DNA of 64,000 nt from Pyrenochaeta sp. MPI-SDFR-AT-0127 (Eukaryota > Ascomycota > Dothideomycetes > Pleosporales > Cucurbitariaceae). The notes under the pieces are model-generated. The model did not search any database. It was not told the origin of the DNA and was given only the letters and a program-made list of their open reading frames with translations. The stretch is from NCBI GenBank assembly GCA_020747015.1, contig JAGTJM010000013.1:496001-560000 (forward strand), given 5' to 3'. How positions within the stretch are numbered: the first letter of the stretch is position 1; every line of letters starts with the position of its first letter. Positions 29,364 through 40,828 of this stretch are shown piece after piece. The position numbers and the translations under genes are program-made.

Positions 29364-31492
29364 AGCTATGATCCGTCACTTTCGTGTAGAGCGTAGTAGA
29401 TGACCAAGTTGAAATGAATCGGGACTACAGTGAGTATACCACCTTTTCAACCGTTGGACATTTGTCTGTCTGCCGCAATTGCTAATCCCTTTGTGGTCGA
29501 AACCTGCTGTCTGGCACATGGCATCTAATGTCGCAAGCTCAAATAAGCCATTTGACATGTTTGATAAGCGCAACTTTTCCCGAGTCCCAATTATGTGCCC
29601 GGCTTGTTTGCAACACGATAGTGTAAGCATGGGATAATCGGTTGCCAATCATCGATCCATAGTCCGTCAATTAGCACTGATTTCATCCGAAAGAAGTTAG
29701 TCCGGAATCCAGCTTTGATACTTCCGGACCCCCGCCTCAACTCCGCGACGCAACGATCTTCATTGCACCCAGGTTTAGTCTACTCGCCTCGAATTACTGA
29801 TAACCAGATTGGGATCATCATAGAATCGAAATTGCGCTCGCTGTAGCCAGAACGTGTTAACACCATGCGTCGTTGACATGCTTGTACAGTTGTAGGTCCG
29901 AGCCATCCAATGGCCTTCACGTCGGCAGCCCCGAGTCGCTGGGTTTTGATTGCAGCAAACGTACAAGCCGCAATTTCTGAGATCAGACGGGCATCTGCTG
30001 GTCACTGCATGCGCTCCAGTTTCCAAGATTGGCAAGTTTCTAGAAGAAAGGATTATTCCGTACAGGATGCACCCCTGTCCACATACTCACTAATCACTCT
30101 AGCGAACTGCTTACAAACTCCCCGCCCTGGACGCTAGACCATTACGCTTCATTTGATTGGGCATCTAAATTGGTACAGCTGTCCTGGCTTGTGGTCTCAA
30201 TGACTTCATAGCAGATCTGATAAAAGGTTGGCATTCTGCATGACAAGGGGCTGCTGCAGGGAAGGGGGACGGGCCAGGGCGGAATTCTGGCGAGAGCTGA
30301 GTAACACTACCGACAGTGACTACATCTCGTGTTAAGACAGCTAATATTAGCGACAATTCAATGTCTGATTCGCTCACGCACTTTCCAGAGCTGGTGCAGA
30401 TGCTAATTTATTTGTCCAAGAACTGAACCTCCAATAAAATTCGACTTTGCGCCAAAACCTTCCTTCGATAGAACGCCGCAAGTTGACTATACCGAGCTCG
30501 GATCAAATTGACGAGATGCGCGCCAGAATCACGATGGGGATCCCGCTTGAAAGGCGCTAGTTGGGATGCAGTCCTTGTCGAACCTTCGGTTGGCGTTGTT
30601 CTTTCCTCAGGTATTTGGCATGCTTACCAGAGTAAAGACAAATGGTTCTTCTCTCCACGGCCATGACAGACGAGAACGAACCAGAAGATGGCTTGGCGGT
30701 ATATATGAAGCCAGCCATGAAAAGGCTCACGGTATTCAAATGCATCAATAGAAGTACAACATCACACAGGGTGACAATACACTTCTCGGGCAGGCCCATC
30801 ATATTGTCTACGCTTCCACCCAATCGGTTTACCTAAGATCTGATTTCGGTCATCGTGCATGCGGCTCAGGTTAAGCATCTGACGACAGCAGCCCTACACC
30901 GTCCCGCTGCATGTTCGCTACGTGTGCATTCGGATCCTTTTGAGAGGAACGTGGGCCGTACGCCACTCTTCTAAAATAGGTCCTTTCCGCACCTTGAACC
31001 CCATTTCCCGGTCCTTTCGCAGTCTTACCATCCCCAAGTGACCGGATACCGTATCGTGACCCAATATCATTCGTCGTTGGACCAACCTTCATGACACTTG
31101 GATCGATTGTCTGGATGAAAAGCAACGCTCTGACCTCCCACCGCGTTCGGACCAAGCACCTACATCACGATTATGCGATCCTGGACCAGCTTAGAACATC
31201 GAAAATTCCTCCATTCAGACTCCACTCCTGCTATTCTCAAGTCTTGGTGAATGCGGGTCGAGAGCATCAAAGCTTGACGATCGGGGGCCGTTGAGAAATC
31301 TTCGAGAATATAAGGACCCGGTTGGGATCAGTTCAAATATCACCAACGACAGCTACCCCTTGAACAGCAAACCACATCACCACCTCCAGACCACCACTAC
31401 CCCTTCTCTTCGAAACGTCTGTACCACTGCCCCAACCCAGTACAGTTTTTTAGGTTCAACAAAACCACTTCCACCTCTCTGCCATTCAGTGT
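29364..31492. other. gene-poor stretch of 2.1 kb
   Basis: No secure gene. It includes the Cys-rich candidate exon listed separately (29775-30035) and a minus-strand frame at 30871-31155 with uncertain coding character. From about 31350 the sequence becomes C/A- and C/T-rich, as expected upstream of the gene at 31493. Confidence 0.45.
29775..30035 (-). other. possible exon of a small Cys-rich protein
   Basis: The 86-residue frame has six cysteines within ~35 residues (CPSDLRNCGLYVCC, GCRREGHW, YNCTSM) and then GVNTFWLQRAQFRFYDD. No signal peptide precedes it in frame. Potential acceptors (CTTCTAG, CATGCAG) lie just upstream, so a missing first exon is possible. Weak evidence. Confidence 0.25.
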
Positions 31493-31996
31493 ATGAGCAA
31501 TCAATCTTCAGAAGCCTCCAGCCCATCAAACTCCTCAAAGCCTACCAGTAGCAGTGCTAGACCAGAAGTTGACCGGGTCACTTCATCTTCTACTACTCTC
31601 CAAGACTTTACGGAATCTCCTCAAGTACCCGCTGAACGAACCGTCTCGGCTCCTGTGATCATCATCACCGGTTCATCATCACGTTCGCCGACACCTGAAC
31701 CAACTCGACAAGTTCATCCTCCGGCCGTACACTCTTCATCACAGCTTTCGCAAGACCAACATCCCTCTACATCTCGCGAGCAACCAGAACATTCAGACTC
31801 TCCACCTCAAATTGGTCTTGCTGCAGCCACTACCGCAATGTCTTCGGCATCTTCTTCCCCTGGCAACACTTCTACCGCCGGTGCCTCTTCCGGTTCCAGC
31901 AACCCTTCGTATCAGCTTCCTTATGCACCGTTCCCTTACCCAATGCCGGCCAATGCACGCGGTTCAGGACAGCAGAGCGGTGGCCAGGGCAAATAG
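31493..31996 (+). CDS. Ser/Pro-rich low-complexity protein
   Basis: One exon of 167 residues beginning MSNQSSEASSPSNSSKPTSS. Ser, Thr, Pro and Gln dominate; there is a short hydrophobic APVIIITGSSS segment, a GLAAATTAMSSASSS stretch and a C-terminal Tyr/Pro patch (SYQLPYAPFPYPMPAN). No signal peptide or domain. The composition predicts disorder with many phosphorylation-type SP/TP sites. A C/T-rich promoter-like tract immediately precedes the ATG. Could be a regulatory protein or spurious; the long biased frame favours a real gene. Confidence 0.5.
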   Translation: MSNQSSEASSPSNSSKPTSSSARPEVDRVTSSSTTLQDFTESPQVPAERTVSAPVIIITGSSSRSPTPEPTRQVHPPAVHSSSQLSQDQHPSTSREQPEHSDSPPQIGLAAATTAMSSASSSPGNTSTAGASSGSSNPSYQLPYAPFPYPMPANARGSGQQSGGQGK

Positions 31997-33467
31997 ACGC
32001 CAATCACCACAATGTATTAGACTGAACCGTATTGCATGGGTGGCGTTCATTATCACCTTTCGACTTTAGACGAGTACGAACACTCAATGATGCGAAGATT
32101 CGCTACGACGCACGACATGTCCGGGATTTTTCCTTCACCATCATATAGATTTCTCTTCACTTGTTAAGATACCATTGCATGAATCGGATGCTACGCATTT
32201 ACGTTGGCGCTGGGAATGCTCTTCTTCTCCACTCTCATTATATCTCCACTGTTGGCAACGATTTACGCTCTTTTATCATGATTGGCCTTGGATTCTGGGG
32301 TTTTTCTTTCCGCTTTCATTTCCTGTTTTTTGGTATTGCATGTTCCATCGCTCTACGTCTTGCCCGGCATTTACACGGTTGTATTAGCTCGCGTTTTGCA
32401 TGGCAGAGTTATCAAACACTTCTTCGAGCGGCTTGCATGTTAGGTATTGGGTTCATGTCTTTTTCTGAATGGGAATCATTTCCCTTTACTCTCGGCTTCT
32501 TCATTTCCCGTGCGCATGAGCTGCATATTCCTTGCTAGTCGACTGACCACCAGTAGTATGGATACGGCTCGGCACGCGGTGACGTTGGAAGTTAGTCACT
32601 CGTTTTCGCTTATGCTGTTCCTGAGCAGACCCAAGCTTCTATTTCTGCAAAGCTTGCATTACCTGCATTATTTGGCGTCTTCTTGGCTGTGGGTACTGGC
32701 GTTCTTAGTAGATGTTTAGGTGAATTCTAGACTAGATAGCTGTAGGTGAATGCAGAACAGACTTGTCCATTTCATGACAATGTCTATTTTTAGCCCTACT
32801 CAATCGTGACTCGCGTGACCAGGGTCAATCCGTGGAGTGAAGGAGGTGAAGACAGCCACAAGGTCTGGGGCATACGTAGCTTTGTTGAAAAGGGACATTG
32901 ATAGAGACGAACGGATAACTTGCTTTATGTGCGCTGACGACGTTACGTTTAAGGATACGGTCATTCCCGAAGGTAGGCTTGAACAGGTCCGGCGCCGGCA
33001 TTCAAGGCCCGAAGATGCGGCGAACCGGTAGAGCTGAAAGCGAGAGGGATTGAAGAGCGATCCCAATGCTTTTATCATCGTGCTCTTGTCGCTCCAAGAG
33101 TTGTTCGTCGATGGCATGAAGCGACGATGTGAAGGTAGAGCTGGGTTGGAGGGCACACCGCGGCTCCGCCTGACTAAGCTAAGGCTTGGACGAGCGTCAT
33201 CGCGCCAACTTCGATGCTTCGATGAAAGTCCACGCGACGTTGCGACACACTGGGACTGCACCCGTGACTCTCCAACGCTGTCGATACCATCCTTCTTCTC
33301 TTGAGGCCTTTTGCAGCTACGCGGCCGTCTCCCCGACATATTGCATAGCTGCATAGCGTACCACGGCAACCTCCTGTACCCCGTCATCTTTCTTGACGCC
33401 GCATCCGTCTCGCTAGCTCCATCGCTGCCTGCACTCTCGCTCCGTTCCATTCATCACATCCGCAGCC
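31997..33467. other. intergenic 1.5 kb
   Basis: Probable long 3' UTR of the Ser-rich gene followed by the atg27 promoter, which is C/T-rich from about 33340 to the ATG. A 216-residue minus-strand frame (32800-33450) is judged spurious. Confidence 0.5.
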
Positions 33468-34587
33468 ATGGCGCCCTCACGATCACGGACCTCGCTATTC
33501 TCGTTACTGGCCACTGCCTCGCTCCTTCCGCTCTCATCATGGGCCTTTGACTGCAAAGACATTGCGGCCCAAGGCGTGCACTTCAACCTCGAGAAGCTAG
33601 GTGGGCCACACGTAGTGCACTGGAAAGAACTGGACGCCGACCACGATCTTCTGTTCAAGTACAACTTCACCCTCGATCTCTGCAACGCGCTGAAGTGGCA
33701 CAAGGATGGCAGTTTAGCAACGGAATGCCACCATGGAAGTAGAGTATGCGGAATTAGGGAAACCATTGATTTGTCAACGGACAACAATTCAACAATCACG
33801 CCGATTGACATTGCGGGGACGTACAAGACGCAAACCGGTCGCGATATTGATGCCAAGTTTGAGCTTCTGAAGAACTCAAAGTCCAATTCGGACGCAGGTC
33901 TCGAGGGCGTAAGAGCAGAACTACACGGTGGCAGACTTCCATTTGATGACAAGAAGGACGGTGTGGATCAGCGTGCAATTATCGAGTTTGTCTGCGACAA
34001 AGATCGCACAGGTTTAGAAGGTGACGAAAAGGACGATACTGAGCACGAAGATGATCCTAAGGAGGGAGACAAAGAGGGGAACAAAGATGGGAACAAAGAC
34101 AAGAAAGACGAGAAGCTGAAGAGGGACGAAAGTGGAAACGGTAAATGCGGGGACAGTGATAGTAGCTTGCGATGCTGCGGGTACCAGACAGAGACTGCAG
34201 ACAAGAACAAGAAGGTTCGGACGCTGAGGCTTGAGTGGCGAACCAAATATGCATGTGAGGATGCGCCTGCAGACGAGCCTGGCTCACACTGGGGCTTTTT
34301 TGGGTGGTTCTTTATCATGTAAGTCCGCACCATTTCTAGAACTTCCTTTTACGTGTATCCAGTGGGGAACAAGTTGCTAACATTAGTATAGCGTCTTCCT
34401 CGCCATCGCCGCATACCTCATCTTTGGCTCTTGGCTCAACTACAATCGCTATGGTGCTCGTGGTTGGGACTTACTGCCCCACGGCGATACCATCCGTGAT
34501 ATTCCATATATTGCAAAGGATTTCGCAAGGAAGGTTGTGGGCACCGTGCAAGGGGGAGGAAGTAGAGGAGGTTACGCTGCTGTTTAA
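33468..34587 (+). CDS. atg27: autophagy protein Atg27 (type I membrane, MRH domain)
   Basis: Exons 33468-34318 and 34392-34587 join inside an Ile codon, giving 348 residues. A signal peptide (1-26, ending SSWA) precedes a luminal mannose-6-phosphate-receptor-homology domain with paired cysteines: FDCKDI, LDLCNAL, TECHHGSRVCG, EFVCDKD, KCGDSD, RCCGYQ and YACEDA. The membrane span straddles the intron (WFFI then VFLAIAAYLIFGSWL). The cytosolic tail has YGARGWDLLPHGDTIRDIPY, the conserved Atg27 sorting region. Atg27 cycles among Golgi, endosome and vacuole with Atg9 and supports its trafficking to autophagosome formation sites. A 43-residue Lys/Glu/Asp-rich insertion interrupts the MRH domain. 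Confidence 0.93.
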
Positions 34588-35323
34588 GTAGCTTGGTTTG
34601 TTGGATTGAGAAACGAGTGCTTTTCATAGCACTGTAATATACGACTTTGAGAAACTGTGGGAGAAGCAGAAGAAAATCATCATTATTGGCGTTGCGGTCC
34701 TTCGATAGGAGCGCTTTTTTACATCCTAGATTCGCTGCAGGCTCTCCGATCAAGGTGGGCTTGCTAGTCTACATACATTCTTATTTCAACTACATGTGTG
34801 TCTACTTCAGCGCGCAGGAGCATATTGGCCTCATTTTCACTTCAAGCCATCAATACGATAATTGCCTTAGCTTCAGTCTAATCTGTGATACGAACTTAAT
34901 CCATGCATGAGCACGGATCAAGCCCGGCTTATCTCTACTCCTTCCGACAGCCCCCAAATGGGGGCTATTTTACAATTTGTGGTCATCATGGCTACCTGAG
35001 AACAGCAGGTTGTTCGTGCAACATGAGCCGTGGCTGGCACTCGCTCAAATTCCTTTCCTTATCCCGTATCTGCCAATCCCTATTCTCGAATTACGTCTAG
35101 ATGTTACAAGCATAAGTGTAGGATTTTACCGGTCTGACGGTGGCAATATTCCGGGTGCAGAAGATGTTCTCGCTGATTAGAGGCACGTGATCACGCGACC
35201 GGTCAGGCAGCGACGCGACTATGGCAGCCTACCTGCTATTCTCGTCGCCCCAAGTTTGTATAAAAATCTTAACCCTTCACTACATCTGATATTTTGTCAT
35301 CGCTCACGCATAGCAGCGACGCC
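34588..35323. other. intergenic 736 bp
   Basis: 3' flank of atg27 and promoter of the next gene; a TATAAAAA-like box lies near 35259-35266 (GTATAAAAATC), about 60 bp before the ATG at 35324. Nothing else recognised. Confidence 0.45.
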
Positions 35324-36792
35324 ATGCCAGTCGAATTGAAGCGCAAAGCTTCCTTACCATCGCTGAGTCGAAAGCCAGCATCACCGAAGCGCACATGCAT
35401 GTATGTCTTCTCTGAGTTTGCCACTGAGTGGATTACTTTTCGAAAGACACTTTCCAGAACTGTACGCTATGTTTTCTCAGTGCTGACCATGTAAAGCGCA
35501 GCAAAGAGGGCATCATTGGATTCTATTTACTATGGCCTTGATACAGAACAGTGTAGTCAGTTGAAGAATCTACGTGGGCAAGCAAGAAAGTAAGAACACT
35601 TGCAGGTACGCATTAGTTTCTGGATGCTGACTAGTAGACTTACGGTGGAGAACCAACGGATCAAGAAAGAGTAGGTCTCATGAGATTCAGTCTCTGCACT
35701 GCTAATGTGCGCAGAATTGATGAAAACGATACTAGCTTAAACCAGCTATTCCGCGACTACTGCTTCGGAGAAAGCCACTCTTACGGCTTTGTTGGTGCTG
35801 GTATTATTGAACGAGAGGTCCAGAGGTTTGATGCATTGACCTTGGCTGAGAAGGAGGAGTACGAAGAAAGGAGCAGCAAGATAGTAGACCTCCGCAGGGA
35901 GTTGCAACACAACGATGAGTACGCATCCTTCATTTCACTCTGAATCAAAGCTAACCCTTACAGACGACTTGACGCATTGACCCGAGACTGTGCTGCCTTA
36001 CAAAACCCTCACTTGACAGCGATGATCCAAGCTCGCCTTCCACGAGAAATCCGGGACCAGATATACGATCACTTGTGGACGGTTGATGATGTCGAGAAGT
36101 TGGACTCAGTCATATCCTCTGAATATGCGCCGCACTGGCTAAGCAGCAATGACATAGCGTCACTAATTCTTCCTGTTCCTTTTTTCGTAAATCCACTCTT
36201 CGTCGGCTGTTCCTTCGCGGATGATGCCTCAGTGTGGTATTTCAGGATGCGCTCACGCGCCGAAATCAAGTACCACCACGTCCGTGGCTTCCTCGAACGC
36301 AATAGTTTCGGGTTCATGCCATTCATTCCTCGGGATATCATTCGCCGTCTGACAATCAACATTGAATGGGCTGTTGGCGATCGAGTAGAGCTAGCATATG
36401 CGGCGCTGCGGGACAGTATGAACAGTCTTCTTCTACTTCAAGATCGTGAAGATCTGGACATTCATATCTATCTGAGCCGGGACCTACAATTTAGCCAAAC
36501 GCTGTTCCACGTCCTCGAGATCATCAAACCTGTCATCCACATGTTTGAACGCAAAGGACCCAAGATAAAGGTCATGGGCTACCAATTCTTCACGCCGGCG
36601 TGGAGAGACCATCTGGACCCGATCCCAAAGGAAACTTTTGCTACCGTGGAGCTGTTGAATTATTACTTCAAGGGCACACCGGAAGAGTGGCTTTCCATGA
36701 AAAACAAGGAACTTCTGGCTATCACTCAATTACAGCGGAAGGACATGTGCCTCGCGGTTGGTTTGCATGCCGTTTTCGTAACTTCTAGCTGA
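35324..36792 (+). CDS. five-exon orphan protein: coiled coil plus F-box/2EXR-like segment
   Basis: Exons 35324-35400, 35497-35589, 35638-35670, 35715-35918 and 35964-36792 keep phase at each junction and give 411 residues. The start is the ATG with context GCCATGCC. The N-terminus is basic (PVELKRKASLPSLSRKPASP). Exons 2-4 make a coiled-coil-like stretch (LKNLRGQARKLTVENQRIKK, LTLAEKEEYEERSSKIVDLR). Exon 5 opens with ALQNPHLTAMIQARLPREIR then DQIYDHLW, the LP-x-E-I-R-x-x-I-Y motif common to F-box-like and 2EXR fungal proteins. The rest is a globular domain with no known catalytic motif. Such genes are greatly expanded in Pleosporales. A role in ubiquitin ligases is possible but not shown. Confidence 0.8.
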
Positions 36793-37153
36793 CCAGAATC
36801 CAGATACTGGACAAAATGCGAGATAACCTCCGCATCATGAACACTTCTATCAGCCGACTCCTCAAGCCCACCTGATCCTGGCATTGATATATAAAGTGCG
36901 GGAAAAGTTATCGAGGGGTTTTCTGCAGAATAGAAGGTGTAACGGACAACACATGAGCAGAAAATGCATGTGCTAAATGACCACAAGTCTTTCATATTGG
37001 CAAGGGTTTTCAAGGTTATGAAGTATAAATGATGTTTTGGACTTGGGTTTGGTATTGTGTAGCTGTATACATGATGTCACGACCTCGTTGCTAAATGATT
37101 GCATACTCGGCTGCCAATTCTAGCCGGAATGCTTTCATTACTCGTTTGCGACC
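36793..37153. other. intergenic 361 bp between convergent genes
   Basis: 3' flanks only; nothing recognised. Confidence 0.4.
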
Positions 37154-40100
37154 TCAATTATTCCTCTTCGACTTTGCCTTCTTCTGTTTCTTCCCACCTC
37201 CACCAGCCTCATCACCGCTGGTCTTCTTGCCATTCGCATTTACGAACCCGTCTCCGCTCATATCGTCCTCCTTGTCTTTGATCAGCAGCTCATTCAACGC
37301 GTCGTTGAATTTCTCAAGCTCTATGATTTGGCCAATCTTGACACGCATATAGTCAAACGCGATGGCGACTTTCATATCCTTGTTTCGGACTTTGATAACG
37401 CGCTCATATTCGTGCAAGGACGATGTTTGGTGTTGCAGGATCGGAATGGGCTTAGCTGGAGGAGCTTTCGAGGCAGGCGCAACCGTAGGATGCATGTCCA
37501 TGTTATCTGCATTCTGGGTCATGGGATCGACTTCCGCTTCATCGTCTTCATTTGCCTCTTCCGCAGCTTCTTTTGTGTTGAGCAGCGGATCTTCCGATTC
37601 GCCATCGGTTACCGTCTGCAATACTGGAATCTTTTGATACCGTTGGCTGAAATGCGTGAGCACTACTGCTTTAGCGTTCATTTGTGCGCCAATTCCCAAC
37701 GCTTCAGAGGTGGTAGAATGTTTCTTCGCTTTTGCGTCGCCTTGTAATTCATCATCGAATGTGGCTTCATGAATGAGAACTGTAGAGTCTATGCCAATCT
37801 TCGAGAAATGGTAACTTGGCCTACAGTCTCCAGAGTAGCTGACTTTGAGTGGCTTAACGTTGTGGCCATCAGTGGGGGAAGGCGGAAATGTGATGGAGAC
37901 TGCCATTGCCCCATGACAATGCGCTACTTTGGCGGCCTGGATATCGGAGAAGCCAAAGAGCTTCCCGTACTCCTGTCTATGGAGTGGTTGAGATTCAACT
38001 TCATCCTTCTCGAAGGAGTTAAGAATGGAGAGAGTTGAGCTCTTGCGTTGCTCGTTTGGTGATATTTGCAAGGGCAGGATGCGGCTATAGCCAAAATCTT
38101 CTATGGATGAGTACTCATGAAGCCATTGAAGCATACCACTATGCGAGATAACAGAGAGGCCGTATTCAGTGGCATCGATATCTGAGGCCGAAGCAGGGAG
38201 GGGGCGGGGATTAGGTGTGCCGCCGTGCACTACATTGTACCAGGCTCGTATGACGGACGCAGTGCCTAAATGATGGTCGGCATGCAAATGACTGATCCAA
38301 ATAAGGCGCAGGCCCTTGAGAACATCGACCAATTCTTCGAGAGGAAAGATCCGTGCTAGCTGTCCTAAAGTATTCTCACCGCAGTCGAAGAGGTAATTGC
38401 CAATACCAGGGACTCGAACCAAAGTGGCCGATACATTTCGGTACTTTGATGGCAGAGCTGATCCTGTTCCGAGTGTGATGACTTCTGTGTCGGGTCGCGC
38501 TAACAGTTGTGCCCATGCATGCAAGGTCTTTTGGTCACTTTCCACGGCATTCCGAGCCTTCTCTGCTAGATCGAGGACCTCTGGAGCTGTCTCCCGCCTT
38601 ACTACAGCGGGATCAAATAGCGTTGAAACAGTCTCCTTCTTCGTCACGAACTTTGGCATCAGCACAAAGCTCATACCCCTGTCGGCAACGATCGCGCCTT
38701 CTGGAAGGGCTACAGTCTCAGCCAGGCTAAGGCTATGTAGATTCCTTTGCGGGATCGTGCAGTCATCATACACAGGTGTAGAGTACCTTGCAGGATCGAC
38801 TTGCCCCAGACGAGTGGCTTGTCCAGCTACCGAGTCGTTGGCAATGCGATTGGGAGACTTGTCAATAGATGATATTACGTGTTGCACGTTATGCAGTTTT
38901 CCAATGAATTCGTTCAGTGCCGGCTGACCGTAGATACCCGGGCCAAGCATCCAGATGATAGCTCCGATGCCACTCATAACTTGCGAAGAATTGAGCTCCT
39001 CCTGCTGAAGAGTGCTCTGGAGATACTCCACAGAAGGAATGTCCAAAATTGCAACACCTTGACCCGGCCTGTCCGCTCCAAGAACTTGTTCTGGTGTTAT
39101 CCATTCTCCGTCCTTGTTTTGAACAGACTGGCCGGCGGTCAGCTTTCCAAAGTCTGGCCCTGGCTTGACGCCGAGCGCTTTCGCGCGTGCGACGTCAAAA
39201 GCGCCGCGAGATGTATGCGTTCGTACAATGTACGAAACACATTGTGGTGCGGGGCGGGTCGGCGGGAGCGCCAGTATTCGTGCCCCCGGCCAGGGCGTCC
39301 GAGTGAAAACCGTGATGTCGGGAAGAGGGTCTGGGCCCCCTGGCCTTGGACCATGGTATGGCTCATAGCCGTGGGTATCTGGGCTACGGACGAACATGGC
39401 AGTAGGCATTTCCACTTCTGAGATATGGCGTTCCACAAGCGTGTCGAAGTTCCAGTTCGAATCGAACATGTACTTGATGGTGGCGGTTCGAATGCGGTCA
39501 TATCGCGCCTCACGATCCTCTGGGCTCTCATTCTGGGGAGCTTGATGGTCTTCAAATGTGTTGAGGTGGGCGTCGAAATGCTGCCGCCGTGCTTCTAATT
39601 TCGCTTCTGCTTGTTTGTCCTGCTCTTGGGTCGTTGGATTGACGGCAAGCGCCCAAACTTGGATATTTGAATCTTGCCAGGTTGGTAGAATGGCTCCACT
39701 GTCATCTCTTTGCGGCAACTGATTCACGTACTCTGTCGCATTGATTGGTATGCCCTTCCGAAAAATGAACCTCCGACACGCGCCCAGTGTATGCTTCAAA
39801 TTTGGTGGGCCGTAGATGTTAAAATGTGGCTTCGGCGGTCCCTGTCCCGTCTTGCCTCTGCTCTGCGCCTGACGATAAATCTCCAAAGACTGCTCATACG
39901 AGCTTGTGCTGGAATCGGCCAATGTGAGCATCATCCCAATCAGCCCGCCCGTGTTCTTCCATTCTGCCTTTCCCGTCAAGAAGAAATCTTGGGCCTTCAA
40001 CAGTCGTGTTCCCTGCTGTACCATTGCCCGCTGAGTGCCCTCAGCTAGGCTTCCAAAGACATAGTGCTTGCTTGCGGTCCGCAGTACGAGTGTTGTGCCT

Positions 40101-40648
40101 GGTGTGTCCGCCGTGGGAGTTGTGATGAACTCAATGCTCGAGCTCATGTTGTCTCCTTCGAACAATTTCTCACGTTTTCTATCTTGCAGCTTCCCTTTTA
40201 TGGGTGGATGGGTGCCGAGAGGTTCGAGGAGTGGTCGTTGGTTGTGGCCGCATCGAGGGGTTGTAGAGTACCCCTGTGAGTCAATTTGCGCTTCTTTGGG
40301 GACCGTTTCTCTCTGGAATTTGTTGTGGCAGAGAATATGCCTACCACCGACAAGTGTAGAAACTGTTCGAGCCCGCGCTGGTGGAGAAGTTCTATAGCAA
40401 TAGTGTCTGAGATGGCCAGATGCAATCTTCCCAAGCGAGTTCCAACGCGAATCGCGGGGTACGCCTGTTGTTATTGTTCGACAAAGCGGACGAATGCGAC
40501 TCGATATGTACACAGAATTAGAGTGGAGAGTGAAGGCAGCACCGCTGGTGTGCACTGTAAGACGGCCAGATAGTGGGCGCACTGGAACCAACGAACAATT
40601 GGTCGTGAGAATCGAGATGCGCCCAGTGGCGTTTAGTTTAGAAGCCAA
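37154..40648 (-). CDS. trz1: long-form tRNase Z (ELAC2/Trz1)
   Basis: A single frame of 1164 residues, or 997 from the internal Met168 (40147). After Met168 comes the N-lobe start SSSIEFITTPTADTPGTTLV and GSLAEGTQRAMVQQGTRL. The C-lobe holds the metallo-beta-lactamase core: LGTGSALPSKYRNVSATLV, FDCGENTLGQLARI, the zinc motif SHLHADHH at about 785-792, SYSGDCRPS, LIHEATFDDELQ with HSTTSEALG, and LTHFSQRYQKIP. It removes the 3' trailer of tRNA precursors in nucleus and mitochondria. The first 167 residues are rich in Arg, Ser and Thr with few acids, resembling a mitochondrial presequence. The C-terminus is Lys-rich (KKQKKAKSKRNN), nuclear-localisation-like. Two alternative starts could make both forms. 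Confidence 0.93.
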   Translation of the reverse strand: MASKLNATGRISILTTNCSLVPVRPLSGRLTVHTSGAAFTLHSNSVYISSRIRPLCRTITTGVPRDSRWNSLGKIASGHLRHYCYRTSPPARARTVSTLVGGRHILCHNKFQRETVPKEAQIDSQGYSTTPRCGHNQRPLLEPLGTHPPIKGKLQDRKREKLFEGDNMSSSIEFITTPTADTPGTTLVLRTASKHYVFGSLAEGTQRAMVQQGTRLLKAQDFFLTGKAEWKNTGGLIGMMLTLADSSTSSYEQSLEIYRQAQSRGKTGQGPPKPHFNIYGPPNLKHTLGACRRFIFRKGIPINATEYVNQLPQRDDSGAILPTWQDSNIQVWALAVNPTTQEQDKQAEAKLEARRQHFDAHLNTFEDHQAPQNESPEDREARYDRIRTATIKYMFDSNWNFDTLVERHISEVEMPTAMFVRSPDTHGYEPYHGPRPGGPDPLPDITVFTRTPWPGARILALPPTRPAPQCVSYIVRTHTSRGAFDVARAKALGVKPGPDFGKLTAGQSVQNKDGEWITPEQVLGADRPGQGVAILDIPSVEYLQSTLQQEELNSSQVMSGIGAIIWMLGPGIYGQPALNEFIGKLHNVQHVISSIDKSPNRIANDSVAGQATRLGQVDPARYSTPVYDDCTIPQRNLHSLSLAETVALPEGAIVADRGMSFVLMPKFVTKKETVSTLFDPAVVRRETAPEVLDLAEKARNAVESDQKTLHAWAQLLARPDTEVITLGTGSALPSKYRNVSATLVRVPGIGNYLFDCGENTLGQLARIFPLEELVDVLKGLRLIWISHLHADHHLGTASVIRAWYNVVHGGTPNPRPLPASASDIDATEYGLSVISHSGMLQWLHEYSSIEDFGYSRILPLQISPNEQRKSSTLSILNSFEKDEVESQPLHRQEYGKLFGFSDIQAAKVAHCHGAMAVSITFPPSPTDGHNVKPLKVSYSGDCRPSYHFSKIGIDSTVLIHEATFDDELQGDAKAKKHSTTSEALGIGAQMNAKAVVLTHFSQRYQKIPVLQTVTDGESEDPLLNTKEAAEEANEDDEAEVDPMTQNADNMDMHPTVAPASKAPPAKPIPILQHQTSSLHEYERVIKVRNKDMKVAIAFDYMRVKIGQIIELEKFNDALNELLIKDKEDDMSGDGFVNANGKKTSGDEAGGGGKKQKKAKSKRNN

Positions 40649-40828
40649 TTTGCCGATCTAGAGAGATACTACGAAAATAAATCATGTGCCGTCATTCAGC
40701 ACAAGAGCGCATGCGAAATGAGTCAAAGTGACTGCAAAATAGAGGCGTCACTTTTTTTGAGATGGGAGCAATGACATCGGCGGACCGCCTGCCGACATTT
40801 CTTGGCATGACCTGAACTAAACGTTCAT

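Noticed and set aside
32800..33450. 216-residue minus-strand open frame
   Set aside because: Ser/Arg-rich without domains; it covers the atg27 promoter and starts 18 bp from the atg27 ATG on the other strand. A frame this long is expected occasionally by chance in 64 kb.
38398..38418. tRNA-like box B (GGTTCGAGTCC on the minus strand)
   Set aside because: It lies in the conserved coding region of tRNase Z (SATLVRVPGIG) and no A box, anticodon arm or acceptor stem can be built around it.
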